Below the pieces are notes generated by a model, which had not been told where the DNA came from, made no database searches, and was given only the letters and a program-made list of their open reading frames with translations. From an uncultured Asticcacaulis sp. (GTDB lineage Bacteria > Pseudomonadota > Alphaproteobacteria > Caulobacterales > Caulobacteraceae): 48,371 nt of DNA. The translations under genes and the position numbers were made by a program. Of the stretch, positions 26,793 through 33,777 are shown in pieces (positions within the stretch are counted from its first letter, which is position 1; the number at the start of each line of letters is the position of its first letter). The stretch spans positions 1 to 48,371 of the forward strand of contig CAKZJB010000191.1 of NCBI GenBank assembly GCA_936940865.1, written 5' to 3'.

Positions 26793-27161
26793 ATGGAACA
26801 AGATGTAGGTAAAGCTGATCGTCACAATTCGCTTTCCGAAATATCCCTGGTCAGCGAGTTACTTCGTGCTGGGCCTTCGGCGACGAGCGAAGGCCGTTGG
26901 ACAATAAGCGACGGTGTCAGACAGTTGGGGCAGACGTTTCTCGACGTGTTGATAGAAAGCATTTCAAACCCAGCACTTTTGAAGAGCTTCGTCATTTCGG
27001 AATGCGGAGACAGCGGCGCTCTAACAATCTCTGGTACCGTCGTAGTGTGGAGAATTTTGCACGCTAATCGCATCTGCGAGTCAACCACCGCGGTTCAGGT
27101 CTGTGATCAAATAAAAAATACCATTTGCATCGCTCTCTTAGACGAATGCGAATTTAATTAA
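26793..27161 (+). CDS. Hypothetical 122-residue protein
   Basis: Starts at ATG 26793 behind GGAGAGG at optimal distance, and is closed by a strong terminator, so it is a self-contained gene. The product is soluble and acidic at the N-terminus; GRWTISDGVRQLGQTFLDVLIESISNPALLKSFVISECGD and a Cys-containing C-terminal half with VCDQIKNTICIALLDECEFN stand out. I recognise no family. It faces away from the ATPase/FRG pair with a shared promoter region and might regulate or restrain it. Confidence 0.65.
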   Translation: MEQDVGKADRHNSLSEISLVSELLRAGPSATSEGRWTISDGVRQLGQTFLDVLIESISNPALLKSFVISECGDSGALTISGTVVVWRILHANRICESTTAVQVCDQIKNTICIALLDECEFN

Positions 27162-27166
27162 GACCT

Positions 27167-27194
27167 AAAAGCTGCCTGACGGCAGCTTTTTATT
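27167..27194 (+). terminator. Rho-independent terminator after the 122-aa gene
   Basis: AAAAGCTGCC - TGAC - GGCAGCTTTT forms a perfect 10-bp stem and runs into TTTTTATTT. It begins six bases after the stop codon. Confidence 0.9.
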
Positions 27195-27269
27195 TATCTA
27201 CTTCTTCGGCATTTAAGAGCCTTGGTGTTGCACAGCGGTCTAAAGAGAGTCTGTATTATCTTAGCGCTG

Positions 27270-27400
27270 CTAAGGGCTCCGCCCTCGCGCGCACAAGGGT
27301 CACGAGTCCTTCGGACCGGCCCCGGCGGTATCCCCGATCTTCCTCGCTTGGACTCGTGCAGATCGGGTGATCCCCCTCCGCCGGGACCGCCCTTGCACTT
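27270..27400 (+). ncRNA. Structured GC-rich leader upstream of the ParB-like gene
   Basis: Several perfect complementary pairs lie in this non-coding stretch: CCCGGCGG (27321-27328) with CCGCCGGG (27378-27385), CCCGATCT (27333-27340) with AGATCGGG (27360-27367), and CACGAGTCC (27301-27309) with GGACTCGTG (27350-27358). The first two nest into one long hairpin; the third crosses them, so it would form a pseudoknot or an alternative fold. AGGGC-TCC-GCCCT near 27273 is a further small hairpin. This could be a regulatory RNA leader or a DNA site bound by the partition protein. Confidence 0.45.
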
Positions 27401-27424
27401 GCTACCCCGGTCTCGCCGACGGGC

Positions 27425-27457
27425 AGGGTTTCAGCGCCACCCAAGCGCTGCAACCCT
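27425..27457 (+). promoter_or_regulatory. Hairpin immediately before the ParB-like ribosome site
   Basis: AGGGTT-T-CAGCGC, seven-base loop, GCGCTG-C-AACCCT: twelve pairs with one T/C mismatch. The ribosome site GGAGGG lies about 9 bases downstream and the ATG at 27476. Confidence 0.5.
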
Positions 27458-27475
27458 AGCCCCACGGAGGGACCT

Positions 27476-29452
27476 ATGTCCTCAGCTACTGAAACCACCA
27501 CCACTGAGCCCAGCGCGCACATCCTGATCCCGCTCCATAAGCTCAAGAAGTCGCCTAAAAACGCCCGGAAGATGCCGCACAGCCCGGCTACAATTGAAGC
27601 TTATGCGGCAAGCATCGCGGCCAAGGGCATTCTCCAGAACCTTGTCGTGGAGCCCGAATGCGATGATGCAGGCTCGCCCACGGGCTTCTACCTCGTCACC
27701 ATCGGGGAGGGGCGGCGGCAAGCACAGTTGCTCCGCCTCAAGCGGAAGGAAATCAAAAAGACCGAGCCTATCCCGTGCGTCGTTAACGTGCGCTCGGACG
27801 CGTTTGAAATCAGCCTCGACGAAAACGTAACCCGCGAGGCCATGCACCCGGCGGACCAATTCGAAGCCTTTCGGACGCTCGTGGAAGAGCGTGGTATGGG
27901 GGTCGAAGACATTGCCGCTCGCTTTGGGCTCACCGCACACACAGTGCGACAGCGCCTCCGCCTCGGCGCGGTATCGCCCCGGCTTATGGAGGCGTACCGA
28001 AACGAAGAGCTCACCCTTGAGCAACTGATGGCCTTCACCGTCTGCGAGGATCATGAGAAGCAAGAAGCCATCTTTGCCCGTCTAGGCAGTTGGCAGCGAG
28101 ACGCCTCATCCATCCGCCGCGTTCTAACTGAAACCAATGTGCGGGCGACCGACCGTCGCGCCCGATTGATCGGTATCAACGCGTACGTCGAAGCCGGTGG
28201 CACGATTCTCCGTGACCTCTTCACTGAGGACGGTGGCGGCTATTTCGAGAACGCGACGCTCCTAGACCAGTTGGTCGAGGAAAAGCTGACCGCTATCGCC
28301 GTCGACTGCCAACAGAATGAAGGCTGGGCGTGGTATCTGATATCCATCGACTTCCCGCATGCTCATGGCCTGCGGCGCGTATACCCGAAAGACGTTCCAC
28401 TCTCTGAAGAGGACGAGGCGGCGCAGTATGCTGCTCGCACCGAGTACGACAACCTCTATGCAGAATACGAAGAGTGGGACGAAGTGCCGGACGATATCAC
28501 CGCGCGGCTCCAGGAGCTTGAAGACACGATCAATCACTATGCGGACAAGCGGCAGGCCTACACCCCCGCCGACATCAGCCGGAGCGGCCTTATCGTGTCG
28601 CTCGGATCGGATGGACAAGCGCGCATCGAGCGCGGATTTCAGCGGCCGGAAGACGTCGTGATCGAAGAGCAGCCCGACACGCCGGAGAGGACCGAAGCCG
28701 CTACCGGCACTCCCCCTGCGCCAGAAGACGTCGATGACGGTGACAGTTCACCGGCCGCTGCACTGTCAGATGCCCTCATTCGCGACCTGACCGCCCACCG
28801 CACCCTTGCGCTTCGCCTTGCCTTAGGGGAACAGCCGAGCCTTGCGTGTCGAGCGCTCACCCACGCCTTGGCACTTTCGACGTTCTGGCGCAGCGCAAGC
28901 GGACGCAGTTGCCTCGACATTAGGCCGGTTTCTACCGATCTTGGGCCGCTGGCTGATGGCCTCGAAGCTTCGCCCGCCGCCGAAGCACTCATGGCTCGAC
29001 ACACCGCGTGGGCGGCGCGCATGCCGCAAGAGCCCGAGGACCTCTGGGACATCATCGCCGCCATGGACAACGATACCGTGCTGACGCTGCTGGCCCACTG
29101 CGTTTCCCTCACCGTCGATGCCGTGAAGTATCCGCATTGCCGGGCTACCGGAAAGCAGATTGCGGCCGACCAATTGGCAACAGCCCTTTCTCTGGACATG
29201 GCCGAGCACTGGAAGCCCACTACCCGCTCCTACTTCGGGCGCGTCACCAAGGCGCATATTGTCGAAGCCGTGTCGGAAGCTGCGGGCGCGGGCGCCGCAG
29301 CGCGCATTACCGGGCTCAAGAAACAGGCCATGGCCGACGAAGCGGAACAACTGGTGACGGGCACCGGATGGCTGCCACCGCTGTTGCGGCCGGTGCCAGC
29401 GGCGGATAGGTCCACCGATAATGAAGCGGAGCCAGACGCCCAAGCGGCATAA
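27476..29452 (+). CDS. ParB-like partition protein of the plasmid/ICE type
   Basis: A 658-residue protein with a ParB N-terminal domain: ILIPLHKLKKSPKNARKMPHSPATIEAYAASIAAKGILQNLVV, then the CTP-binding-type motif GEGRRQAQLLRL near residue 80. VTREAMHPADQFEAFRTLVEERGMGVEDIAARFGLTAHTVRQRLRLG is the helix-turn-helix. The long C-terminal half includes an acidic/Pro linker (near 400-425) and a helical domain ending at LVTGTGWLPPLLRP. Such long ParB-like proteins without a ParA are frequent on alphaproteobacterial plasmids and integrative elements. No parA is seen in the window, so its role may be regulation or element maintenance rather than classical segregation. Start ATG 27476 has GGAGGG just upstream. 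Confidence 0.88.
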   Translation: MSSATETTTTEPSAHILIPLHKLKKSPKNARKMPHSPATIEAYAASIAAKGILQNLVVEPECDDAGSPTGFYLVTIGEGRRQAQLLRLKRKEIKKTEPIPCVVNVRSDAFEISLDENVTREAMHPADQFEAFRTLVEERGMGVEDIAARFGLTAHTVRQRLRLGAVSPRLMEAYRNEELTLEQLMAFTVCEDHEKQEAIFARLGSWQRDASSIRRVLTETNVRATDRRARLIGINAYVEAGGTILRDLFTEDGGGYFENATLLDQLVEEKLTAIAVDCQQNEGWAWYLISIDFPHAHGLRRVYPKDVPLSEEDEAAQYAARTEYDNLYAEYEEWDEVPDDITARLQELEDTINHYADKRQAYTPADISRSGLIVSLGSDGQARIERGFQRPEDVVIEEQPDTPERTEAATGTPPAPEDVDDGDSSPAAALSDALIRDLTAHRTLALRLALGEQPSLACRALTHALALSTFWRSASGRSCLDIRPVSTDLGPLADGLEASPAAEALMARHTAWAARMPQEPEDLWDIIAAMDNDTVLTLLAHCVSLTVDAVKYPHCRATGKQIAADQLATALSLDMAEHWKPTTRSYFGRVTKAHIVEAVSEAAGAGAAARITGLKKQAMADEAEQLVTGTGWLPPLLRPVPAADRSTDNEAEPDAQAA

Positions 29453-29464
29453 GTGATCGTCATA

Positions 29465-29492
29465 GCCGGTACTGGCCCTGGCCAGTGCCGGC
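29465..29492 (+). terminator. Hairpin after the ParB-like gene
   Basis: GCCGGTACTGGCC / GGCCAGTGCCGGC, 13 pairs including one G-T, two-base loop, located 13 bases after the stop codon. It is followed by CCAAAAAA rather than T, so termination on the plus strand is less certain. Confidence 0.5.
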
Positions 29493-29503
29493 CCAAAAAA
29501 GTT

Positions 29504-29527
29504 GCGGCCCGCGCAAGCGCGGGCCGC
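29504..29527 (-). terminator. Terminator of the MucR-like gene
   Basis: Perfect 11-bp stem GCGGCCCGCGC - AA - GCGCGGGCCGC. Read on the minus strand it is followed by AACTTTTTT, a fair U-tract, which suits the convergent MucR-like gene. Confidence 0.7.
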
Positions 29528-29574
29528 TCTACGTTCCAGCCAGAATTACCGACCACACCGGGTCGGCCAGCCCC

Positions 29575-30033
29575 TTACTTCGCTACTGCGGGTTTGCGTC
29601 CACGACGAGCAGGTGCCGTCGATGTCGCGGGCTTCGGACGAGCCCCTAACCCCATTTGCTTTGCGAGCTGCGAGCGAGCCGCGGAATAGGACGGCGCCAC
29701 CATCGGATAGTCCTTGGGCAAGTTCCATTTCGCCCGATACTCTTCCGGCGACATATTGTAGGTCGTACGTAGGTGACGCTTCAGCGACTTGAACTTTTTG
29801 CCGTCTTCCAAGCAGACGAGATAGTCGGGCGAAATGCTCTTTTTGATGCTCACGGCGGGCGCTTTGGCTTCCGGCTCTTCCGGCTGCGGAGCACCTGTCA
29901 GGCCCGTGAGCGACGCATGGACCGACCGAATGAAGCCCGCCAAGTCCGCGGCCGGGAGCGGGTTCTTCGTCACATAGGCGGTGACGATCGAGGTAGTCTG
30001 GTCAAGAAGCTTTGCCTGGTCGTCCATGCGCAT
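29575..30033 (-). CDS. MucR/Ros-family transcriptional regulator
   Basis: A 152-residue DNA-binding protein. The C-terminal domain has the full family signature: YLVCLEDGKKFKSLKRHLRTTYNMSPEEYRAKWNLPKDYPMVAPSYSAARSQLAKQMGLG, with the zinc-finger-derived Cys and His residues. The N-terminus shows TTSIVTAYVTKNPLPAADLAGFIRSVHASL, the usual dimer/oligomer helix. MucR proteins act as H-NS-like silencers at AT-rich DNA and control exopolysaccharide, motility and cell-cycle genes in alphaproteobacteria. A mobile-element copy may silence the AT-rich cargo. Start is ATG 30033 (AACGGGAC upstream), or ATG 30027. Confidence 0.95.
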   Translation of the reverse strand: MRMDDQAKLLDQTTSIVTAYVTKNPLPAADLAGFIRSVHASLTGLTGAPQPEEPEAKAPAVSIKKSISPDYLVCLEDGKKFKSLKRHLRTTYNMSPEEYRAKWNLPKDYPMVAPSYSAARSQLAKQMGLGARPKPATSTAPARRGRKPAVAK

Positions 30034-30085
30034 GTCCCGTTCTGGCGTGAAAGATGTGCCCTGCTACTCCACAGACGACACGAAT

Positions 30086-30472
30086 TCAACACCGGCGATA
30101 TCGCACGCGGGGTGCTTGCGACCACAATGGCTCCTGGGGAGCGAGGAATTGGGTGATGCCTGGACGGCTGGGTTGCATCGGGTTCCACTCATCTCGCTCC
30201 CACCGCATGAAGGTGCCTTCATCGGCGCCACACGCCTTGGCCGCAGCATCAATAGACAAGCCACGGCGGAGGCGCTCCGCCTTTAACTGCTCCCCGAGAG
30301 TTGCTGGTTCATCCCAGGGTTCGTAGCCCAAAAATTTGATAATCGCGGGGTACGCCCACGGGAGCGGCACGCGCCCTTTCTCCCAGGTCATGAAGGTCCA
30401 GTAATTGATACCCAGGGAAGTCGCCGCCTCATACTGGGTTAGCCCGAGCACGTGTCGGCGCTCTTGGAGCAT
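30086..30472 (-). CDS. XRE-type helix-turn-helix regulator at the island edge
   Basis: About 128 residues with two related helix-turn-helix units: MLQERRHVLGLTQYEAATSLGINYWTFMTWEKGRVPLP and EQLKAERLRRGLSIDAAAKACGADEGTFMRWERDEWNP. The start chosen is ATG 30472 with GGAAGG ten bases upstream; a GTG at 30518 and a TTG at 30571 extend the frame, the latter into the comM remnant, so they are less likely. Probably a repressor controlling island genes. It is the last island gene before the chromosomal junction. Confidence 0.75.
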   Translation of the reverse strand: MLQERRHVLGLTQYEAATSLGINYWTFMTWEKGRVPLPWAYPAIIKFLGYEPWDEPATLGEQLKAERLRRGLSIDAAAKACGADEGTFMRWERDEWNPMQPSRPGITQFLAPQEPLWSQAPRVRYRRC

Positions 30473-30562
30473 TCCGGCTAAGCCTTCCGCAAAGACTGGC
30501 TCTGCAACGGGTCGCACAGCCTTGAGGACCGCCCGGACGCCGGCTGACAAAAAGGCAACGCG

Positions 30563-31100
30563 GCCATGCAAATGCGGCTATGGCGGCGTGGGCAAGGGCG
30601 CCTGCGGCAAGGCGCCACGCTGCCTGCGCGACTATCAGGGGCGGGTGTCGGGACCACTGATCGACCGCATCGACCTGCAAATCGACGTGCCGCCGGTCAC
30701 CGCCGCGGACCTGGCCTTGCCGGCTCCGGCCGAAGGGAGCGCCGAAGTCGCCGCCCGTATAGCCGTCGCCCGCGCGACCCAGGCCGATCGCGCCGCCAGG
30801 CTGAAGCTGCCGGCCGGCAATGCACTCAACGCCACCGCGTACGGGACCGGACTTGAGGCCATCGCCGCGCTCGACCCGTCCGCAAAGGCCCTGTTGACCC
30901 AGGCCGCCGAGCAAAACGGCCTGACGGCGCGCGGCTGGACACGGACGCTCAGGCTGGCGCGGACGATCGCCGACCTCGAACAGTCTGCGAATATCCTGCG
31001 CCGCCACGTTGCCGAAGCGTTGATCTATCGCCGCACCGGCGCGGAAAGTGCGTCCAGGGCCGGTGCGATGCCGGACTATGCCGGCAGCCGCTTGTCGTAA
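30563..31100 (+). pseudogene. comM: comM (yifB) 3' remnant, interrupted by the island
   Basis: From base 30564 the plus-strand frame reads PCKCGYGGVGKGACGKAPRCLRDYQGRVSGPLIDRIDLQIDVPPV, the C-terminal part of the Mg-chelatase-like ATPase ComM/YifB, and continues through GLTARGWTRTLRLARTIADLE to the natural end. In intact proteins this block is preceded by A-M-N-P-C; here the bases before Pro encode unrelated residues and belong to the island. About 178 of roughly 500 residues remain, without the N-terminal Lon-like domain and Walker A. ComM is a hexameric helicase that aids branch migration during natural transformation. The N-terminal half should lie at the other end of the island, outside the window. 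Its 3' end overlaps the SRPBCC gene, on the other strand, by 25 bases. Confidence 0.88.
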
Positions 31101-31609
31101 TCGGCTTTCAGGCGCGCCCAGCTGTCCCAGAAGGGGGCCGGATTGCCGCCCCTGAGGCGCACCGCCATGATGTCGAGGTGCATATGCCAGCCGGCACTGA
31201 CGCTGAGCATGTAGCCGCGGTTCGGGATACCGCGATGGGTCAGGGTCAACAGCACCTGATCGCCCCGGGGCGCCAGTTCGAACGTCACGCCGTCCGAGTC
31301 GCTCCAGGTTATGGCCAGCTTATGCGGCGGGTCGAGTTCGGTGATCCGGCCTTCCATGCGATGTTCCTCGCCGAAACCGTCGGGACGGCGGCCGGGTGGA
31401 TCGGTCAGTTCGTCGTTGCGCCAGACGAATTCGAACGATGCGCCAACCTTCATCTCCATCGCGCCGGCCGCCAGCCACAGGCGGCGCAACTCACCGTCCG
31501 TCAGGTAATTCCAGATTCGGTCGATCGGTCCGGGCAGAAGGCGCTCGATCCTCAGAGTCCCGGGCTCGGTCAAAACGCCGTAGGCGTCAGCGGTGATCAG
31601 TTCGGTCAT
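31076..31609 (-). CDS. SRPBCC (AHSA1-like) domain protein
   Basis: A 177-residue START-like fold protein: TLRIERLLPGPIDRIWNYLTDGELRRLWLAAG is the N-terminal signature, followed by VGASFEFVWRNDE, KLAITWSDSDGVTFEL and VLLTLTHRGIPNRGYMLSVSAGWHMHLDIM. Such proteins bind hydrophobic ligands or act with stress regulators, and are very often the second gene of an ArsR operon, as here: its ATG overlaps the ArsR stop by ATGA. Ligand unknown. Confidence 0.9.
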   Translation of the reverse strand: MTELITADAYGVLTEPGTLRIERLLPGPIDRIWNYLTDGELRRLWLAAGAMEMKVGASFEFVWRNDELTDPPGRRPDGFGEEHRMEGRITELDPPHKLAITWSDSDGVTFELAPRGDQVLLTLTHRGIPNRGYMLSVSAGWHMHLDIMAVRLRGGNPAPFWDSWARLKADYDKRLPA

Positions 31610-31971
31610 TGGTCATCTCCTTTGGGATGTGAAGGTTTTGCTGCGTCCTCTTCGCGCAGCAGCCGTTCGAGACCGTCGAGGCGGCTGGTCCAGAAACGCT
31701 CGTAGACACTCAGCCACTCATGCGCCGTGGCCAGGGGGCCGGGGTCGAGGCGGCACACGTGCAAGCGCCCCCTGACCTCCCGGCGGATCAGGCCGGCGAC
31801 CTCCAGCACCTTGATGTGCTTGGACGCGGCCGCCAGCGTGATGGAAAAGGGCTCGGCCAGCTGGCCGACCGTGCGCTCGCCTCCGGCAAGGTCGCGCAGC
31901 ATCCGCCGGCGGGTCGCGTCGCCCAGGGCATGAAAAACGGTATTGAGTTGGGGGGCTTCATATTCAACCAT
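31606..31971 (-). CDS. ArsR-family repressor, probably leaderless
   Basis: A 121-residue winged-helix regulator: QLNTVFHALGDATRRRMLRDLAGGERTVGQLAEPFSITLAAASKHIKVLEVAGLIRREVRGRLHVCRLD. It lacks the classic ELCVCDL metal-binding box, so it is of the SRPBCC-linked type, not an arsenite sensor. The start is placed at ATG 31971 because the promoter -10 (31979-31984) lies only seven bases upstream, which would make the transcript start at or next to this codon; in-frame ATGs at 32007 and 32001 lie at or upstream of the -35. Operators overlap the promoter, so the operon is probably self-repressed. Confidence 0.9.
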   Translation of the reverse strand: MVEYEAPQLNTVFHALGDATRRRMLRDLAGGERTVGQLAEPFSITLAAASKHIKVLEVAGLIRREVRGRLHVCRLDPGPLATAHEWLSVYERFWTSRLDGLERLLREEDAAKPSHPKGDDQ

Positions 31972-31982
31972 ATTGTTGAATA
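31961..31982. promoter_or_regulatory. ArsR operator 1
   Basis: Perfect inverted repeat TATTCAAC-N6-GTTGAATA that covers the -10 element and the start codon of the ArsR gene. Confidence 0.75.
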
Positions 31983-32007
31983 TAGATAATGCCCCCGCCA
32001 TCGTCAA
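31979..32007 (-). promoter_or_regulatory. Sigma-70-type promoter of the ArsR/SRPBCC operon
   Basis: On the minus strand TTGACG (32007-32002), a 17-base spacer, and TATATT (31984-31979). A start 6-8 bases further falls on the ATG at 31971. Confidence 0.7.
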
Positions 32008-32019
32008 CCGGTTGGTTGA
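32004..32019. promoter_or_regulatory. ArsR operator 2
   Basis: TCAAC-N6-GTTGA, same half-sites and spacing as operator 1, centred 40 bases away (about four helical turns) and covering the -35. Confidence 0.65.
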
Positions 32020-32186
32020 ATAAATTTCGTCACAGTGCGAGGCCCCTGCGGCATCGGGATTTTTCTGCGTCAGGCGCGGTTACGATTAAGGCTTTGTTAG
32101 CGGTTGCGGTAAAAGACTATCGCTATCTCCAGCCCGGGCAACGGCGTCCGCTGACGAGACCATTCCAGACACTTCAGGAGATACCC

Positions 32187-32927
32187 GTGCGAACGCTGGA
32201 TGCGGCCGTGCGTGCGACCGGCATCGAGTCGCCCGCGCCCAACATAGATGGCGCCTACTTCACCGGGCTGATCAACATGGCGGGCCGCCAGCGCATGCTG
32301 AGCCAGCGCATCGGCCTGATCCTCATGATCGCGGCCTGCGCCGACCCGGGGCAGCGGCAAGGTCATGCGGAGGCGCTGGGCCGCGCGCTCGATCTCTTCG
32401 AAGCCAGCCACGCCCTCATTGTCGCCGGCCGAACGGATGCCGCCCATCCTCCGGTCCCGCTTCCCCAACTGTCCGCCTATCTGGACACACCGTTCCAGGG
32501 AGACAACCAGAGCGTCGAACGCATCCTCAAGACTTTCACGACAGAGGCGCGGGCCTTTGCACAACGCCTGGCGCGGGGCGATGCCCTGGCGATCGACGAG
32601 GTTGCGCCGTTTTCCGCGCGCATCGCCGGCCCGATACTCACGCGCATCGCCGGCACCATCGACCGTCTCGAGGCCGATATCACGCAAATCCTGAAGGAAC
32701 GGTCGGCGGAAACCGCGGCTCAGCGCGACAAGGTCATGAAAGCCGTCGGCCGCATCGGCCAGGCCGCGGACACGGCGCGCATGATTTCGTTCAACGCCCG
32801 GATTTCCGCCGCGCGCGCCGGCGAGTTCGGACGGGAATTCACGGCGTTGACGAACGAAATCAAAACGATTTCCGATGACATACAGTCGGCGTCGCGCGAG
32901 ATTCTCGACTACGTCCACGCCATCTGA
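32187..32927 (+). CDS. Soluble PilJ-type sensor / short chemoreceptor-like protein
   Basis: About 246 residues from GTG 32187, selected because AGGAG lies at 32176-32180; the frame is open back to 31989 but without coding character. NIDGAYFTGLINMAGRQRMLSQRIGLILMIAACAD is the type IV pili methyl-accepting chemotaxis (PilJ) N-terminal motif. The C-terminus, RIGQAADTARMISFNARISAARAGEFGREFTALTNEIKTISDDI, matches the tip of a methyl-accepting signalling domain (I-x-x-NA-x-x-AARAGExGxxF). No membrane helix is seen, so it would be a cytoplasmic receptor that contacts CheW/CheA-type proteins. A TTAA-N7-TTAG word upstream (32086-32100) is close to a CtrA box but not exact. Confidence 0.8.
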   Translation: MRTLDAAVRATGIESPAPNIDGAYFTGLINMAGRQRMLSQRIGLILMIAACADPGQRQGHAEALGRALDLFEASHALIVAGRTDAAHPPVPLPQLSAYLDTPFQGDNQSVERILKTFTTEARAFAQRLARGDALAIDEVAPFSARIAGPILTRIAGTIDRLEADITQILKERSAETAAQRDKVMKAVGRIGQAADTARMISFNARISAARAGEFGREFTALTNEIKTISDDIQSASREILDYVHAI

Positions 32928-32978
32928 CAGGGGCCGCACATCCTTCATTAACGGCCGATTCTGTCCTATAGGCAGGCC

Positions 32979-33707
32979 ATGACCCATCGCCCCGCCAACC
33001 CCCAGGACAGCCTGCCGGTCGCGATCCTCCTGATTTTCGCGGCGGGGACGCTCGACGCCTACACCTTCGTGGCGCACCATGCCGTCTTCGCCAACGCCAT
33101 GACCGGCAATCTGGTGACCATGCTGGTGCGGCTGATGGAGGGCGACTTCGCCCGCGCCTACGGCTACCTCGTGCCCCTGACCGCCTATGCTTTCGGCGTC
33201 GCCGCCGCCCATGCCCTTCATCAGTGGCCGTTCCGCCGCTGGATTCCCTCGCCGTCGCGAACCTCGCTGGCCATCGAGATCCTGTTCCTGGCCGGACTGG
33301 CGTTCAGCGGCGACCATATAGGCGACGCCGCGGTCGCCGGAATCGCTTTCGTGGCCGCCATCCAGGGCACCAGCTTTACCCGCATCGGCGGGTTCGCCTT
33401 CACCTCGGTCTCGACCAGCGCGAATCTTCGCCATTTCATCGAAGGCCTGTTCGACTGGTCGCTGTTTTCCCGTCTTTCACACACCGGCACGGCCATATCG
33501 CCCGAGCGGATCGTACGCGCGCGACGCTTTGCCGTATATTACGGCAGCCTGTTCGCCTTCTTCGTCACCGGCGCGGCCATCGGTGCCGTCGCGACGCGGA
33601 GCCTGCCGCACCAGGCGCTGTGGCTGCCGGTCGTCTGCCTGGCGTCCGCCCTGGCCCTGTGCCTGCCGTGGAATGTCAGGCTGCAACACATTTTCCGCGA
33701 AGAATAA
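32979..33707 (+). CDS. DUF1275 (YoaK-like) membrane protein
   Basis: A 242-residue inner-membrane protein with about six helices. FAAGTLDAYTFVAHHAVFANAMTGNLVTMLVRLMEGD is the family signature and FAFTSVSTSANLRHFIEGLF matches its second conserved block. Function of the family is unknown. It sits alone between the PilJ-type sensor and a histidine kinase, about 50-70 bases from each. Confidence 0.9.
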   Translation: MTHRPANPQDSLPVAILLIFAAGTLDAYTFVAHHAVFANAMTGNLVTMLVRLMEGDFARAYGYLVPLTAYAFGVAAAHALHQWPFRRWIPSPSRTSLAIEILFLAGLAFSGDHIGDAAVAGIAFVAAIQGTSFTRIGGFAFTSVSTSANLRHFIEGLFDWSLFSRLSHTGTAISPERIVRARRFAVYYGSLFAFFVTGAAIGAVATRSLPHQALWLPVVCLASALALCLPWNVRLQHIFREE

Positions 33708-33777
33708 AACACAGGGGCGCAAACCCCGTCTTAAACCTTGTCGTCTATGCTGCAAGGACAAGGATAGGGAAAACGCA

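Noticed and set aside
30405-30562. 5' extension of the frame that contains the comM remnant
   Set aside because: The translation before about base 30563 has no ComM similarity and is antisense to the XRE gene.
32086-32100. TTAA-N7-TTAG as a CtrA box before the PilJ-type sensor
   Set aside because: Spacing is right but the second half is imperfect; one chance match of this size is expected in a window this long.
31989-32186. N-terminal extension of the PilJ-domain protein
   Set aside because: No coding character, overlaps the ArsR control region; GTG 32187 has a proper ribosome site.
33529-33777. N-terminal extension of the hybrid kinase
   Set aside because: Lies mostly within the DUF1275 gene in another frame; Cys/Pro/Arg-rich shadow.
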